Below, piece by piece: positions 8,623 to 16,387 of a DNA stretch of 32,815 bases; positions within the stretch are counted from its first letter, which is position 1; every line of letters begins with the position of its first letter. Origin of the DNA: Gammaproteobacteria bacterium (GTDB lineage Bacteria > Pseudomonadota > Gammaproteobacteria > Steroidobacterales > Steroidobacteraceae). Under the pieces are notes generated by a model, which was not told where the DNA came from, searched no databases, and saw only the letters and a list, made by a program, of their open reading frames with translations. Made by a program: the position numbers and the translations under genes. The stretch is taken from NCBI GenBank assembly GCA_028293725.1, contig JAQGOE010000161.1, forward strand, positions 1-32,815, read 5' to 3'.

Positions 8623-11103
8623 TCAGGCGGCCACGCGCCTCCGAAACTGGCGGCTCGCCAGCAGTACCCCGCCCAGCGCCAGCAGAGTGGTGATGTCGAG
8701 CGCGCCGCCATGATGGCCGCTGCTGGCGGCGTTGACAGTCAACGTCGTAGAGCTGCTGACACTGCCGTTGTTGGCACCGGTACAGGTGAGCGTGTACGTG
8801 TCCGTGCCGACGGCAGTCGGCGTGACCGTCTGACTACCGCCCGTGGATTGCGCGCCCGACCAGGAGCCAGAAGCCATGCAAGCGCTCACATTAATGCCCA
8901 CCCACGTGAGTGTCGCGGAGCTCCCCACAGTGATGGTCGATGGGCTCACGGATAGTGTGGGCGCTGCCGCCGGGAGTTGTGCGAAGGCGGCGTCAATCTG
9001 CAGGAAGCCATGCCCGTCGTTGTAATCATAGGTGCCCGAGCTCGAGCTGCTCATAGACAAGGCGCTGTTCTGCATCGCGCTGATGATCTGGGTCGGCGTC
9101 AGGGTGGGATTGGATTGCAACATCAGGGCTGCCGCGGCGGCCGCGTGAGGCGCGGCAGCGGAGGTGCCGAAGAAGTTCGGGAATGAGGCGTTGTCCTCGC
9201 AGCCGGCGATGCCGGTGGTGATCGATCTATTCCTATCGGCAAGCGTGGCGCCGAGGTTGGTGTTGTTCACGCCGTCCGGCCCGACGAAATCCGGCTTCTG
9301 GCGGACTTCCGGCGTGCTCAGGCGATTGCCGGAGGTGTCGAACAGGATCGGGTCGCCACCCAGGGAAGAATAAGACTCGAGGGTCGCTGGAGTGGTGCCG
9401 CACTGGGGGGTCTTGAAGTAAAACGCGGCACCCACCGCCGCGGCCGTGGCGGCACCGGGGTGGCCCTGAAGGGTCGGGCTGTTGGTATTGAAGGGCGAGT
9501 TGATCGTGGATCCCGCGCCATCATCCTCCAGCACGAATTTCACCCTGCCGGGCACGGTCGTGCCATTGACGAGGCCGATGGTGATCGTGACATTCACGGC
9601 GGCGGTAGAGGCTTTCGCGCTCGCCGGATTGCCGATGATCAGAAGTTGCACCGGATCCATGTGCAAACTGCTGGGGCCCGTGCATGAGGTGATGGGGTTC
9701 GGAAAGGAATTGTTGTCTGTGACCAGGTCGGCGCCGGCACCCTGGATGCAGATATCCATGGCGCTCGTGGCGCCACCGCTGTTCGGCGAGCCCGTCACAT
9801 AGGGTTGGTCCCACGCGACCACCAGGAAGATGAACTCTCCCGGGAAAAGCTGCGGAATGCTCAGCGGCAGCGTCGTGGTGCTCGTCGCCCCGCTGGGATC
9901 GAAATTCAACAGCTTCTCGTTCGACTGCGATCCTGTTCCCGCCACGGTGAATGCCGGGGTAGTGTTCTCGTACGACAGGTGGCCGTCGTTACCGGCGGAC
10001 GAGAAATAGGCCACGCCCTGCGCTGCGACGGTGTTGATCGCCTGGGCGATCAGTCCGTCTTGGAAGAAGGGCTCATCCGGATAGCCGACATCGTCGACGA
10101 TGACTTTCGCGCCGTTCGACGCTAACGTAGTGATGCCGGTGGCGAAATCCGCCTCGGTGTTGACGGCAGTATAAAATGACAGACCCGCGCCCGGCGCAAT
10201 GGCGTGGATGATCTGCAGAATCGAGCGCCCTTCGTCGCCGAAGGGGAGTTGTTCGGGGGCGCCGTAATTCATACACGACGCTTCTTTGACTATGCTCACG
10301 CCAGCGGGCAGCGCGCTCGTCGAGGCGGCTTCTCCCGACGATGGCTGTTGATCGTCGCTGTAGGTCGCCGTAAAGCCCCACGGGGCGTAACCGTTGGGGC
10401 CCGAAGCGGGTACAGAGGAGCCCGCGTACTGCGCAAAGCAGTTGAAGCTGTCGGACAACACGCCGACCGTGACACCCGTACCTGTCAAGCCAGGGTAGTT
10501 GGCCCGCATGACAGAGCTCTTCTGCGCGAAGTCACCCTGCGTGGCGACCACGCTCGAGCGCGTTCTCGGCATGGCTGCACGGGCAAAATGTAACTCGGAA
10601 AGTGCGCTGGCGTTGGCCAGTTTGTCAACCGGAAGCCAACCTCCCACATCGTTGGAGAACACTGCGACATCGCGCAGTCCGAGGTTCTCCAGGGCGGTCT
10701 TGAGCGCTTGTGGATCGCCGCTAGCTATGGCATCGATCGCAATCTCCGGCGTCATCAGCGGATTGGAAAGCCGGAACCGGGCTGCCGGATTGATGGCGTG
10801 CAGGTCACGGATCGGATGGTCGGCGGCAACGGTGGGGTAACGCTGTGCGACGTCAGTGAGTGAGCCGTCTAGCTTTCCGGCCGGCACGGCGACCGAGGCG
10901 GAGTTTTGCGGAACGCCGAATACGGTCAGTCGCGTCGGCGCGCCCGTCGCAGCCGCGTTCGTTGAAGCGACGCTCGTCGAGTCTGCCGCCGGGGCCGCGG
11001 CGGGATGGGATTGAATCGCCGCGGAGGCCGCCAGCGTCGCTGACATCTGCAGCGCCGCAATCAACACGACATTGACGCTCATCCGCCGTCCAGTCTCGCT
11101 CAT
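8623..11103 (-). CDS. Secreted S8 (subtilisin-like) serine peptidase with GlyGly-CTERM-like tail
   Basis: 826 residues. The ATG at 11103 is chosen because GGAGGG lies at 11114-11109 on the minus strand with ideal spacing; the frame extends 15 codons further without support. Residues 1-29 form a signal peptide. Catalytic candidates are Asp218 (VTVGVLSDSF), His300 (ILQIIHAIAPGA), oxyanion Asn372 (SSAGNDGH) and Ser648 (FFGTSAAAPHAAAAAALML). The canonical HGT motif is absent; the equivalent segment reads GDEGRS. An Ig-like domain with PSTITVGSSATLTW and paired cysteines follows at ~715-795. The C-terminus has SSGHHGGALD, a hydrophobic helix and QFRRR, resembling GlyGly-CTERM signals processed by rhombosortase. 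The protein is probably exported and transiently membrane-anchored. The protease fold is confident; the activity of this variant is less certain. Confidence 0.88.
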   Translation of the reverse strand: MSETGRRMSVNVVLIAALQMSATLAASAAIQSHPAAAPAADSTSVASTNAAATGAPTRLTVFGVPQNSASVAVPAGKLDGSLTDVAQRYPTVAADHPIRDLHAINPAARFRLSNPLMTPEIAIDAIASGDPQALKTALENLGLRDVAVFSNDVGGWLPVDKLANASALSELHFARAAMPRTRSSVVATQGDFAQKSSVMRANYPGLTGTGVTVGVLSDSFNCFAQYAGSSVPASGPNGYAPWGFTATYSDDQQPSSGEAASTSALPAGVSIVKEASCMNYGAPEQLPFGDEGRSILQIIHAIAPGAGLSFYTAVNTEADFATGITTLASNGAKVIVDDVGYPDEPFFQDGLIAQAINTVAAQGVAYFSSAGNDGHLSYENTTPAFTVAGTGSQSNEKLLNFDPSGATSTTTLPLSIPQLFPGEFIFLVVAWDQPYVTGSPNSGGATSAMDICIQGAGADLVTDNNSFPNPITSCTGPSSLHMDPVQLLIIGNPASAKASTAAVNVTITIGLVNGTTVPGRVKFVLEDDGAGSTINSPFNTNSPTLQGHPGAATAAAVGAAFYFKTPQCGTTPATLESYSSLGGDPILFDTSGNRLSTPEVRQKPDFVGPDGVNNTNLGATLADRNRSITTGIAGCEDNASFPNFFGTSAAAPHAAAAAALMLQSNPTLTPTQIISAMQNSALSMSSSSSGTYDYNDGHGFLQIDAAFAQLPAAAPTLSVSPSTITVGSSATLTWVGINVSACMASGSWSGAQSTGGSQTVTPTAVGTDTYTLTCTGANNGSVSSSTTLTVNAASSGHHGGALDITTLLALGGVLLASRQFRRRVAA

Positions 11104-11203
11104 GCGCACCCTCCACACGCGCATCGGCGCGGCGTAATCCCAACGCAATCTTGGGCTTAGGCCCGGACTACGTCAACGTCGCAAGGTGGAGTCAGTTCGC
11201 AGT

Positions 11204-12628
11204 TCATTTCTTTCGTGAGGCTTTCCAAGCCGCCACCCGCTCCGTGATGTAGGTCCGATAGTCTCTGTTCGTGTGGAGAGCAGGCATTTCGTGGTGTGCG
11301 CCTCCCGTGTGGTCGGGTACGGGTAATCTCGAAACGAGCTCGGCGTATACCATCTGCAGGTGCGATGGGTGTTGGGCGGCGGGGTTACTGCCTTTGGATT
11401 GCGGCACTGTAACGCCTTGTAACGGATCGTCAGTGCGGGGCGTCTCGAGAGTCAGCACCGCGCCAATACCCGGCGCCGCAGCGTCACGTGCCGTGAGCGC
11501 CGGCAGTCCCCAGCGCTGCTCGACTGTCTTGAGAATCGACGTGTGGTCGAGGGGCGTCGAATTCTTCGGCACCCTGAAGACGGTACCGGCCGGAATCAGC
11601 GGCGACACCAGCACGGTTGGCACGCGCAGGCCGAAGCGCTTGAAGTCGAACCCGAACTCGCCCGCGTCGTTATCGGGTGGCACGGCATTCGTGGGAGGTG
11701 CCACGTGATCGTAGCAACCGCCATGCTCATCGTACGTGATGATCAACAGGGTCTGTTCCCAGCCCGGGCTTTTGCGCAATGCGTAGTAGACATCGTGTAT
11801 GAGTTGCTCCCCGAGTGCCACGTCATAATTCGGGTGCTGGCTATTACCGGTGGACTCCCAACTCGGCTCGAGAAAGGTGTAGGGCGGCAACGTACCGGCA
11901 GCGGCGGCCGCCTGAAAATCGGTGAACAGGCCGAAGTGGGTCTCGGGGGCATTCGTGGTGTCGGGAAAGTTCAGCCGTGTCAGCGGCTCGGCGCTGTATC
12001 CGTAGATACGCCAGTCGAGCTTTTTGTTGGTCAGCAGGCCGAAGATGCTGGGGGCGGTATAGGTCTTCGTCTTGTCGTCCATGTGTCCTTGCGACGTTCC
12101 GGCGCAGGCGAACGCGCGGTTGGGCAGCGTTTCGGTGGGGACCGAGCTGAACCATTGGTCGCAAACCGCGAATCCCCGCGCCAGTCCCGACAGTACCGGC
12201 AACATCGCGGGGGTGAACATTCCCATGATGTCTTTCGCTACGGTTCCTGGGAGGATCGACCAGCCTTGCTCCTTCGATTGCCACCCGAGAGTATAGGCGT
12301 AGTCGGTCACGAAGCCGCTGTTGGTTTCGAGCGGCGGCACGGGTGCCTTGGTGGCGTTGAACAATTGGGAGTTAGTGGCCGTATAGCCTTCGCCTGGGTC
12401 GGCTCCGGGCATGAAGTACGCGTTGCTGTCCGTGGCTGCGATCTTGAAGACCGGCACGGCCTTGCCGCTGCCGTCCGGGTTCGATTCGGAACCGGTGAGT
12501 CCCTCGAAGGGCTGCCCGGCGGGCGACTTGTTGCCGCTGTCACTATAGAGAAAGCCCAGCATGTGATCGAACGAGCGATTCTCCAACATCAACACGACGA
12601 TGTGGTTGATGCTGCTCAGCTGACTCAT
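11204..12628 (-). CDS. Phosphoesterase of the phospholipase C / acid phosphatase AcpA family
   Basis: 474 residues. The ATG at 12628 is supported by AAGGGAG six bases upstream. The N-terminus carries the family's metal-binding motif directly, HIVVLMLENRSFDHMLG (Glu16, Asn17). Further marks are SSVPTETLPNRAFACAGTS (161-179, nucleophile Thr region), LLIITYDEHGGCYDHVAPP (metal-binding Asp/Glu/His), VPTVLVSPLIPAGTV and LDHTSILKTVEQRWGLPALTARDA. These enzymes hydrolyse phosphomonoesters or phospholipid headgroups. Most known members are exported, but this protein begins at the catalytic domain with no signal peptide, which is odd beside secreted proteases. The specific substrate cannot be told from sequence. 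It is transcribed away from the sedolisin gene, with a long palindrome between them. Confidence 0.88.
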   Translation of the reverse strand: MSQLSSINHIVVLMLENRSFDHMLGFLYSDSGNKSPAGQPFEGLTGSESNPDGSGKAVPVFKIAATDSNAYFMPGADPGEGYTATNSQLFNATKAPVPPLETNSGFVTDYAYTLGWQSKEQGWSILPGTVAKDIMGMFTPAMLPVLSGLARGFAVCDQWFSSVPTETLPNRAFACAGTSQGHMDDKTKTYTAPSIFGLLTNKKLDWRIYGYSAEPLTRLNFPDTTNAPETHFGLFTDFQAAAAAGTLPPYTFLEPSWESTGNSQHPNYDVALGEQLIHDVYYALRKSPGWEQTLLIITYDEHGGCYDHVAPPTNAVPPDNDAGEFGFDFKRFGLRVPTVLVSPLIPAGTVFRVPKNSTPLDHTSILKTVEQRWGLPALTARDAAAPGIGAVLTLETPRTDDPLQGVTVPQSKGSNPAAQHPSHLQMVYAELVSRLPVPDHTGGAHHEMPALHTNRDYRTYITERVAAWKASRKK

Positions 12629-12671
12629 ACGGGACTCCCTTGTTGGTTCGTGGCGAGATCATATCAGCGCA

Positions 12672-12699
12672 GCCCCCGTCGCGATCTCGCGACGGGGGC
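12672..12699. repeat. Perfect 28-bp palindrome in the divergent promoter region
   Basis: Thirteen bases at 12672-12684 (beginning GCCCCCGTCG) are the exact reverse complement of 12687-12699, separated by a TC centre. The palindrome sits between the phosphoesterase start (12628, minus) and the sedolisin start (12794, plus), 43 and 94 bp away. It cannot terminate either gene. It could be an operator, a hairpin in the phosphoesterase leader, or a remnant of a small mobile repeat. Confidence 0.6.
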
Positions 12700-12793
12700 A
12701 TGCGGCACTGTCCTAATTGTAGTCCATGCAATCGAAGACCATTGGCGTTACACTGACATGACGTTTTATGGCTGATTGATTGCGAGGGAACTC

Positions 12794-14386
12794 ATGGCCA
12801 GAATTCCACTCAAGGGTAGTGAACGAACTCCACTGCCTGGCTCACGTGCGACAGGGCCCGCCGATCCGTCGGAGCGATTGCAGGTGAGTATCCTGCTGCG
12901 CCGGCGTGCGCGGCAGGAGCTGCACGACAGGGTAGGTCGGCTCGCCCGCGGAGACCGCTCGTCAGGGCACCTGGCGCGGGATGAATTCGCGCGCCATTAC
13001 GGAGCGGAGCCCGCGGATATCGCCGCTGTCAAGGCATTCGCGGCCGGTCATGGCTTGAGTGTCATACAGGAACACGCGGCGCGTCGCACTGTGGTGCTCG
13101 CCGGCACCGTGGCCCAGTTCGAGGCTGCGTTCGTTGTTCGACTGCAACGCTGCGAGCATCCCCAGGGAGGAGTCTACCGAGGTCGGCAAGGTGTCATTCA
13201 ACTCCCGCAGGAGTTGGATGGAATTGTCGAAGCGGTGCTCGGTCTCGACAATCGTCCGCAGGCCCGGGCCCAATTCCGGCTGCAGAATCCCGCGGCCATC
13301 CGCAAACCATCCGCGTCCTCTCCGGCTGCATTCACTCCGATACAACTTGCGACGCTATACGGCTACCCCCAGGCCACCGGCCAGGGGGAATGCGTGGGTA
13401 TCATCGAATTGGGAGGCGGCTTCAAGCCGGCGGATCTGCAGACCTACTTCACGAAGCTCAAGGTGACTACACCGACAGTGGTCGCGGTCTCCGTCGACAA
13501 TGGGCAGAACGCGCCCACCGGCGATGCGAACGGGCCGGATGGCGAAGTCATGCTCGACATCGAAGTGGTTGGCGCGATCGCGCCCCAGGCAAAAATTGCG
13601 GTCTATTTCGCGCCGAACACCGATGCTGGTTTCCTGGATGCAATCACGACAGCCATCCATGACACCACCAACAAGCCTTCCGTGATCTCGATCAGCTGGG
13701 GTAGCGCTGAATCTAACTGGACTGCACAGTCGATGACGGCGATGGATGACGCGTTTCAAGCGGCGGCTACCCTCGGTGTCACGGTTTGCGTGGCGTCCGG
13801 TGATAACGGTTCGAGCGATGGAGTGACCGATGGCGGAGACCACGTCGATTTTCCGGCTTCGAGTCCGTATGCGCTCGCCTGCGGGGGTACGAGTCTGAAG
13901 GCGAGTAAGACCGCGATTACAAGCGAAGTCGTTTGGAATAACGGCGCGCAGGGTGGAGCGGGTGGTGGAGGTGTCAGCAGCTTTTTCCCCGTGCCCACCT
14001 GGCAATCCGGCCTGCAGACCACCGGTATCGATGGGACAGTCACGCCGCTCGGTCATCGAGGAATTCCCGATATCGCCGGAGATGCCGATCCGGACACGGG
14101 GTACGATGTTCGAATCGACGGCACCGATACGGTGATCGGTGGCACGAGCGCGGTCGCGCCCCTGTGGTCGGGCCTGTTGGCCCGGATCAACCAACTCGCC
14201 GGGAAACCCGTCGGTTTGATCCAGCCATTGCTGTATCAGAACCCACAGGCGCTGCGGGATATCACGGCAGGGAACAACGGCGATTTCTCTGCTGCGACGG
14301 GCTGGGATGCGTGCACTGGCCTCGGCAGTCCGAATGGACAGAGCGTCGCGGATGTTTTCACTGCAGGGACTGGCGGCGGATCGTAG
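12794..14386 (+). CDS. S53 family peptidase (sedolisin/kumamolisin-like)
   Basis: 530 residues. The ATG at 12794 has GAGGGA (12784-12789) close upstream. Residues ~25-160 are the pro-kumamolisin activation domain (LQVSILLRRRARQEL, FARHYGAEPADIAAVKAFA, GVIQLPQELDGIVEAVLGLDNR). The catalytic domain begins near 178 (FTPIQLATLYGYP). The acid-protease triad and oxyanion aspartate are all visible: Glu251 and Asp255 (DGEVMLDIEVVG), Asp337 (VASGDNGSSDG) and Ser452 (GGTSAVAPLWSG). The C-terminal part (PDTGYDV, ITAGNNGDFSAATGWDACTGLGSPNG) fits the calcium site region. Sedolisins are acid-active endopeptidases, usually exported as self-cleaving zymogens. This one has no obvious N-terminal signal peptide, a feature I recall for some kumamolisin-like proteins, so its location is uncertain. 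Confidence 0.92.
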   Translation: MARIPLKGSERTPLPGSRATGPADPSERLQVSILLRRRARQELHDRVGRLARGDRSSGHLARDEFARHYGAEPADIAAVKAFAAGHGLSVIQEHAARRTVVLAGTVAQFEAAFVVRLQRCEHPQGGVYRGRQGVIQLPQELDGIVEAVLGLDNRPQARAQFRLQNPAAIRKPSASSPAAFTPIQLATLYGYPQATGQGECVGIIELGGGFKPADLQTYFTKLKVTTPTVVAVSVDNGQNAPTGDANGPDGEVMLDIEVVGAIAPQAKIAVYFAPNTDAGFLDAITTAIHDTTNKPSVISISWGSAESNWTAQSMTAMDDAFQAAATLGVTVCVASGDNGSSDGVTDGGDHVDFPASSPYALACGGTSLKASKTAITSEVVWNNGAQGGAGGGGVSSFFPVPTWQSGLQTTGIDGTVTPLGHRGIPDIAGDADPDTGYDVRIDGTDTVIGGTSAVAPLWSGLLARINQLAGKPVGLIQPLLYQNPQALRDITAGNNGDFSAATGWDACTGLGSPNGQSVADVFTAGTGGGS

Positions 14387-14416
14387 TACGCCGGCGGCCT
14401 CGCGAACTCTGTAGCG

Positions 14417-15427
14417 GTGAAAACGCCTCATCCTGAATTTGAGTTCGCTGTGCTCGGCGCCGGTGCCATCGGCTCTATCCTGGGTGCGCATCTTGCCCGG
14501 GCGGGGCACCGGGTCGTGATGCTGGCTCGCGGACGGCGTGCGGACCAGATCCGGGCCGAGGGATTGCGGATCACGGGGCTGGCGGAGTTCGCGGTTTCGG
14601 TTCCGACATGGGCTGTTCCTACATCGACAGCTCCTACACTGACCGATTCGCGCGACCTGAAGAGCGTCGGTGTACTGATCGTGGCCATGAAAACGCCTGG
14701 AACTGCCGAGGCACTGGCCGGCTTGCGCCAACTCGAGGTCGACGTGGCGTTCTCAATTCAGAACGGCCCGCTGAAGGATGAGCTGCTGGTGGACGCCTTT
14801 GGTGAGGACCGCGTTCTCGGGGCACTCGCGGATACGAGTGGTGAGCTGTTGCCGGGCGGGGCGGTTGTCTTCACCCGAAACGTGAATATCCTTCTGGGCG
14901 AGCTGTCAGGTGAGCTCAGCCCGCGGGCGCAGGGGGTCGCGGCCAGCATCGATGCATCCGGGGTGCGGGCCATGGCCCGGGCGGACATCCAGAGCCTGGA
15001 GTGGTCGAAATTCGCGGCCTGGGTAGGGCTGGTGGCCCTGTCAGTCACGACTCGGGCGGCGACCTGGCGCTATCTGAGTGATCCCGGATCCGCGCTGGTG
15101 CTGGCGCGGTTGGTACGAGAGATGGGGCAACTCATGCGCGCTCTGAAGATCGAGCTGACCGATGAGTCGGTGCTTCCCGTGGCGACTCTATGCCGAGGCA
15201 GCGAGGAGGCCGCCGTGGAGGCCGTGATGAAGGTGGGGCGGGAGTTTGAATTGAAAGCGCCTGGACATCGGATGTCGTCCCTGCAGGATCTCGAAGCGGG
15301 CCGGCCCCTCGAGATCCACGAGACGTTGGGTTACGCGCTCAGAAAGGCCACGCAGCACGGTTTGCCGTTGCCTCTGGTCGAGGCGTTCTATCATGTGGTC
15401 TCCGCCGCCGGCGGATTGCGCATGTAG
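14417..15427 (+). CDS. Ketopantoate reductase family protein (ApbA/PanE-like)
   Basis: 336 residues from a GTG at 14417, 30 bp after the sedolisin stop. The N-terminus is a Rossmann fold with FAVLGAGAIGSILGAHLARAGHRVVMLAR (GxGxxG NADP-binding loop). FSIQNGPLKDELLVDAFGEDRVLGALADTSGELLPGG matches the PanE-type strand and loop before the catalytic region. WSKFAAWVGLVALSVTTR corresponds to the helix carrying the catalytic Lys, and MSSLQDLEAGRPLEIHETLGYALRKATQHGLPLPLVEAFY is the C-terminal helical domain signature. The family reduces 2-dehydropantoate or other 2-oxo acids using NADPH in the cytoplasm. Because it is not beside panB/panC and is divergent, a role in pantothenate synthesis is not assured. 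Its 3' end overlaps the end of the pseudogene on the other strand by 37 bp. Confidence 0.85.
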   Translation: MKTPHPEFEFAVLGAGAIGSILGAHLARAGHRVVMLARGRRADQIRAEGLRITGLAEFAVSVPTWAVPTSTAPTLTDSRDLKSVGVLIVAMKTPGTAEALAGLRQLEVDVAFSIQNGPLKDELLVDAFGEDRVLGALADTSGELLPGGAVVFTRNVNILLGELSGELSPRAQGVAASIDASGVRAMARADIQSLEWSKFAAWVGLVALSVTTRAATWRYLSDPGSALVLARLVREMGQLMRALKIELTDESVLPVATLCRGSEEAAVEAVMKVGREFELKAPGHRMSSLQDLEAGRPLEIHETLGYALRKATQHGLPLPLVEAFYHVVSAAGGLRM

Positions 15428-15902
15428 TTACTCTTCGAGTGGTTCTGTGCCGCATCCACATGCGCCGAGCAGATGCCGTCCTGCACCCAGAGTCGATAGA
15501 TATAGTCCTCACAACGCAGATGGGTCGGAAAGAACGGGGGCAGGCCGAACGTGTTGTCGTATCCGGCCACGCCACAATCCATGCGCCAGTTTCTTTTTGT
15601 CACCACCGGCCGGAAATTCTCGAGGACATAGATGTCGTTGAGATCGGCCGGGTCCGTCTGCTGCTCGTTTTCCAGAAACATCTCAACGTAATCGATGGCG
15701 TCGATGTCATTCGTGCCTGGGCGGAAAGTCTGGGCCATTTTGACGACCGTGTCGTCGGCCACCGAGTGTGTACATGAGCGTGTAGTTACGGTTACCGCCG
15801 TAGCTCGGTCGAAACAGTGTGATCGTCATACGCTTTGACGGTGTCGCCGACTTCGCGGAGCCGGTAGGTTGGAATTACGAAGAACAGATCTTTCGGTTGC
15901 AT
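15391..15902 (-). pseudogene. Decayed gene readable in three successive frames (glycosyltransferase-like family, tentative)
   Basis: On the minus strand three coherent protein stretches follow each other in different frames. The first, 15902-15819, starts with an ATG and reads MQPKDLFFVIPTYRLREVGD, then TVKAYDDH. The second, 15817-15758, reads LFRPSYGGNRNYTLMYTLGG. The third, 15759-15391, reads ADDTVVKMAQTFR, IDAIDYVEMFLENEQQ, LNDIYVLENFRPVV, NWRMDCGVAGYDNTFGLPPFF and ends NPPAAETT. From memory these segments belong in this order to one longer conserved protein whose start (FFVIPTYRLR) resembles a nucleotide-sugar glycosyltransferase strand. That family recall is unverified. The likely history is at least two internal deletions, each causing a frame change, plus a truncated 3' end. 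A strong AAGGAG and ATG at 16029 precede a further frame (MVINRIHLGSVVFARTLA) that may be the original leader. Confidence 0.7.
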
Positions 15903-16201
15903 GCGGTATTCCGTGTTTGACGCCCGGGCAGCCGCCGGAGGCGGGGGGCGCTGACTGCCGGGCCGCGATCGAGGCGGCCAGTGTCCTGGCGAACACCACC
16001 GACCCCAGATGAATTCTGTTGATGACCATATGCGCTCCTTGTCGCGATAATCGGCCTGGCGCGGCGCTGCCGGGAAGACAATGTTGCGTGAGGATTTGCG
16101 GGAGATCCTCGCGGCGCGGCCTGACGTTTTACTCACGCCGTGATAACGCGAGGCGCGCTACCTTGGAGCCTGGGGTTTACCGCTACAGCCAGCGAGCCAT
16201 C

Positions 16202-16291
16202 ATGAGCAGCATTCCCGTCGCTTTCCTGGTCCTTGGGGCGTTTTTTACGCTTTACTTCGTTGCAGCGCTATGGCGCTCGCGGTCCCGATGA
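16202..16291 (+). CDS. 29-residue membrane microprotein, possibly KdpF-like
   Basis: The ATG at 16202 opens a 29-codon frame reading MSSIPVAFLVLGAFFTLYFV followed by AALWRSRSR. It is one hydrophobic helix with a basic C-terminus, hence a single-pass inner-membrane peptide with a cytoplasmic tail. The size and shape are those of KdpF, the small subunit of the K+-transporting KdpFABC ATPase. It lies about 100 bp upstream of a KdpD-like kinase, but the usual KdpF ending (Pro-Glu-x-Phe) is absent and no kdpABC follows. The Shine-Dalgarno region is weak (AGCGAG). It could equally be an unrelated microprotein or chance. The larger frame that contains it (from 16019) has no supported start. Confidence 0.35.
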   Translation: MSSIPVAFLVLGAFFTLYFVAALWRSRSR

Positions 16292-16303
16292 GGGACGGCG
16301 GGA

Positions 16304-16340
16304 TATTTTCACAAAATCCTTACACCGCGCCCGCTACCCT
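16304..16340 (+). promoter_or_regulatory. KdpE-box-like direct repeat and promoter upstream of the KdpD-like gene
   Basis: At 16308-16324 the sequence reads TTCACA-AAATC-CTTACA, two half-sites repeating at 11 bp, followed by CCGCGCCCGC (16325-16334). From memory the E. coli kdp operator has TTTATA and TTTACA half-sites with the same 11-bp period followed by CCCCGCCCGC, so both repeat and GC-rich flank agree. A -10-like TACCCT follows at 16335-16340, leaving a leader of about 40 nt before the ATG at 16388. The likely regulator is the KdpE-like protein encoded two genes downstream, that is, autoregulation. Confidence 0.6.
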
Positions 16341-16387
16341 GCCTCCGCAAGGGAGACGGTTCTAACCGGCTCAGGGCCCAGACAACA

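Noticed and set aside
7810..8955. 381-residue open frame on the plus strand
   Set aside because: It lies antisense to the S10 and S8 peptidase genes, both of which have full catalytic motifs; its translation shows no domain and is a GC-rich shadow.
11543..12775. 410-residue open frame on the plus strand
   Set aside because: It is antisense to the phosphoesterase with its ENRSFDHMLG and YDEHGGCYDH motifs; no recognisable domain and no RBS.
13355..14731. 458-residue open frame on the minus strand
   Set aside because: It is antisense across the sedolisin and the reductase, which have clear catalytic residues; composition is Arg/His-rich as expected of a shadow.
14417..15427. Naming the reductase panE
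   Set aside because: The ketopantoate reductase family includes enzymes with other substrates, and no pantothenate genes are adjacent, so a symbol is not justified.
16019..16201. Extension of the microprotein to 90 residues
   Set aside because: The extra N-terminal sequence is Arg/Cys-rich, has no RBS and resembles non-coding GC-rich sequence; only the last 29 codons form a plausible peptide.
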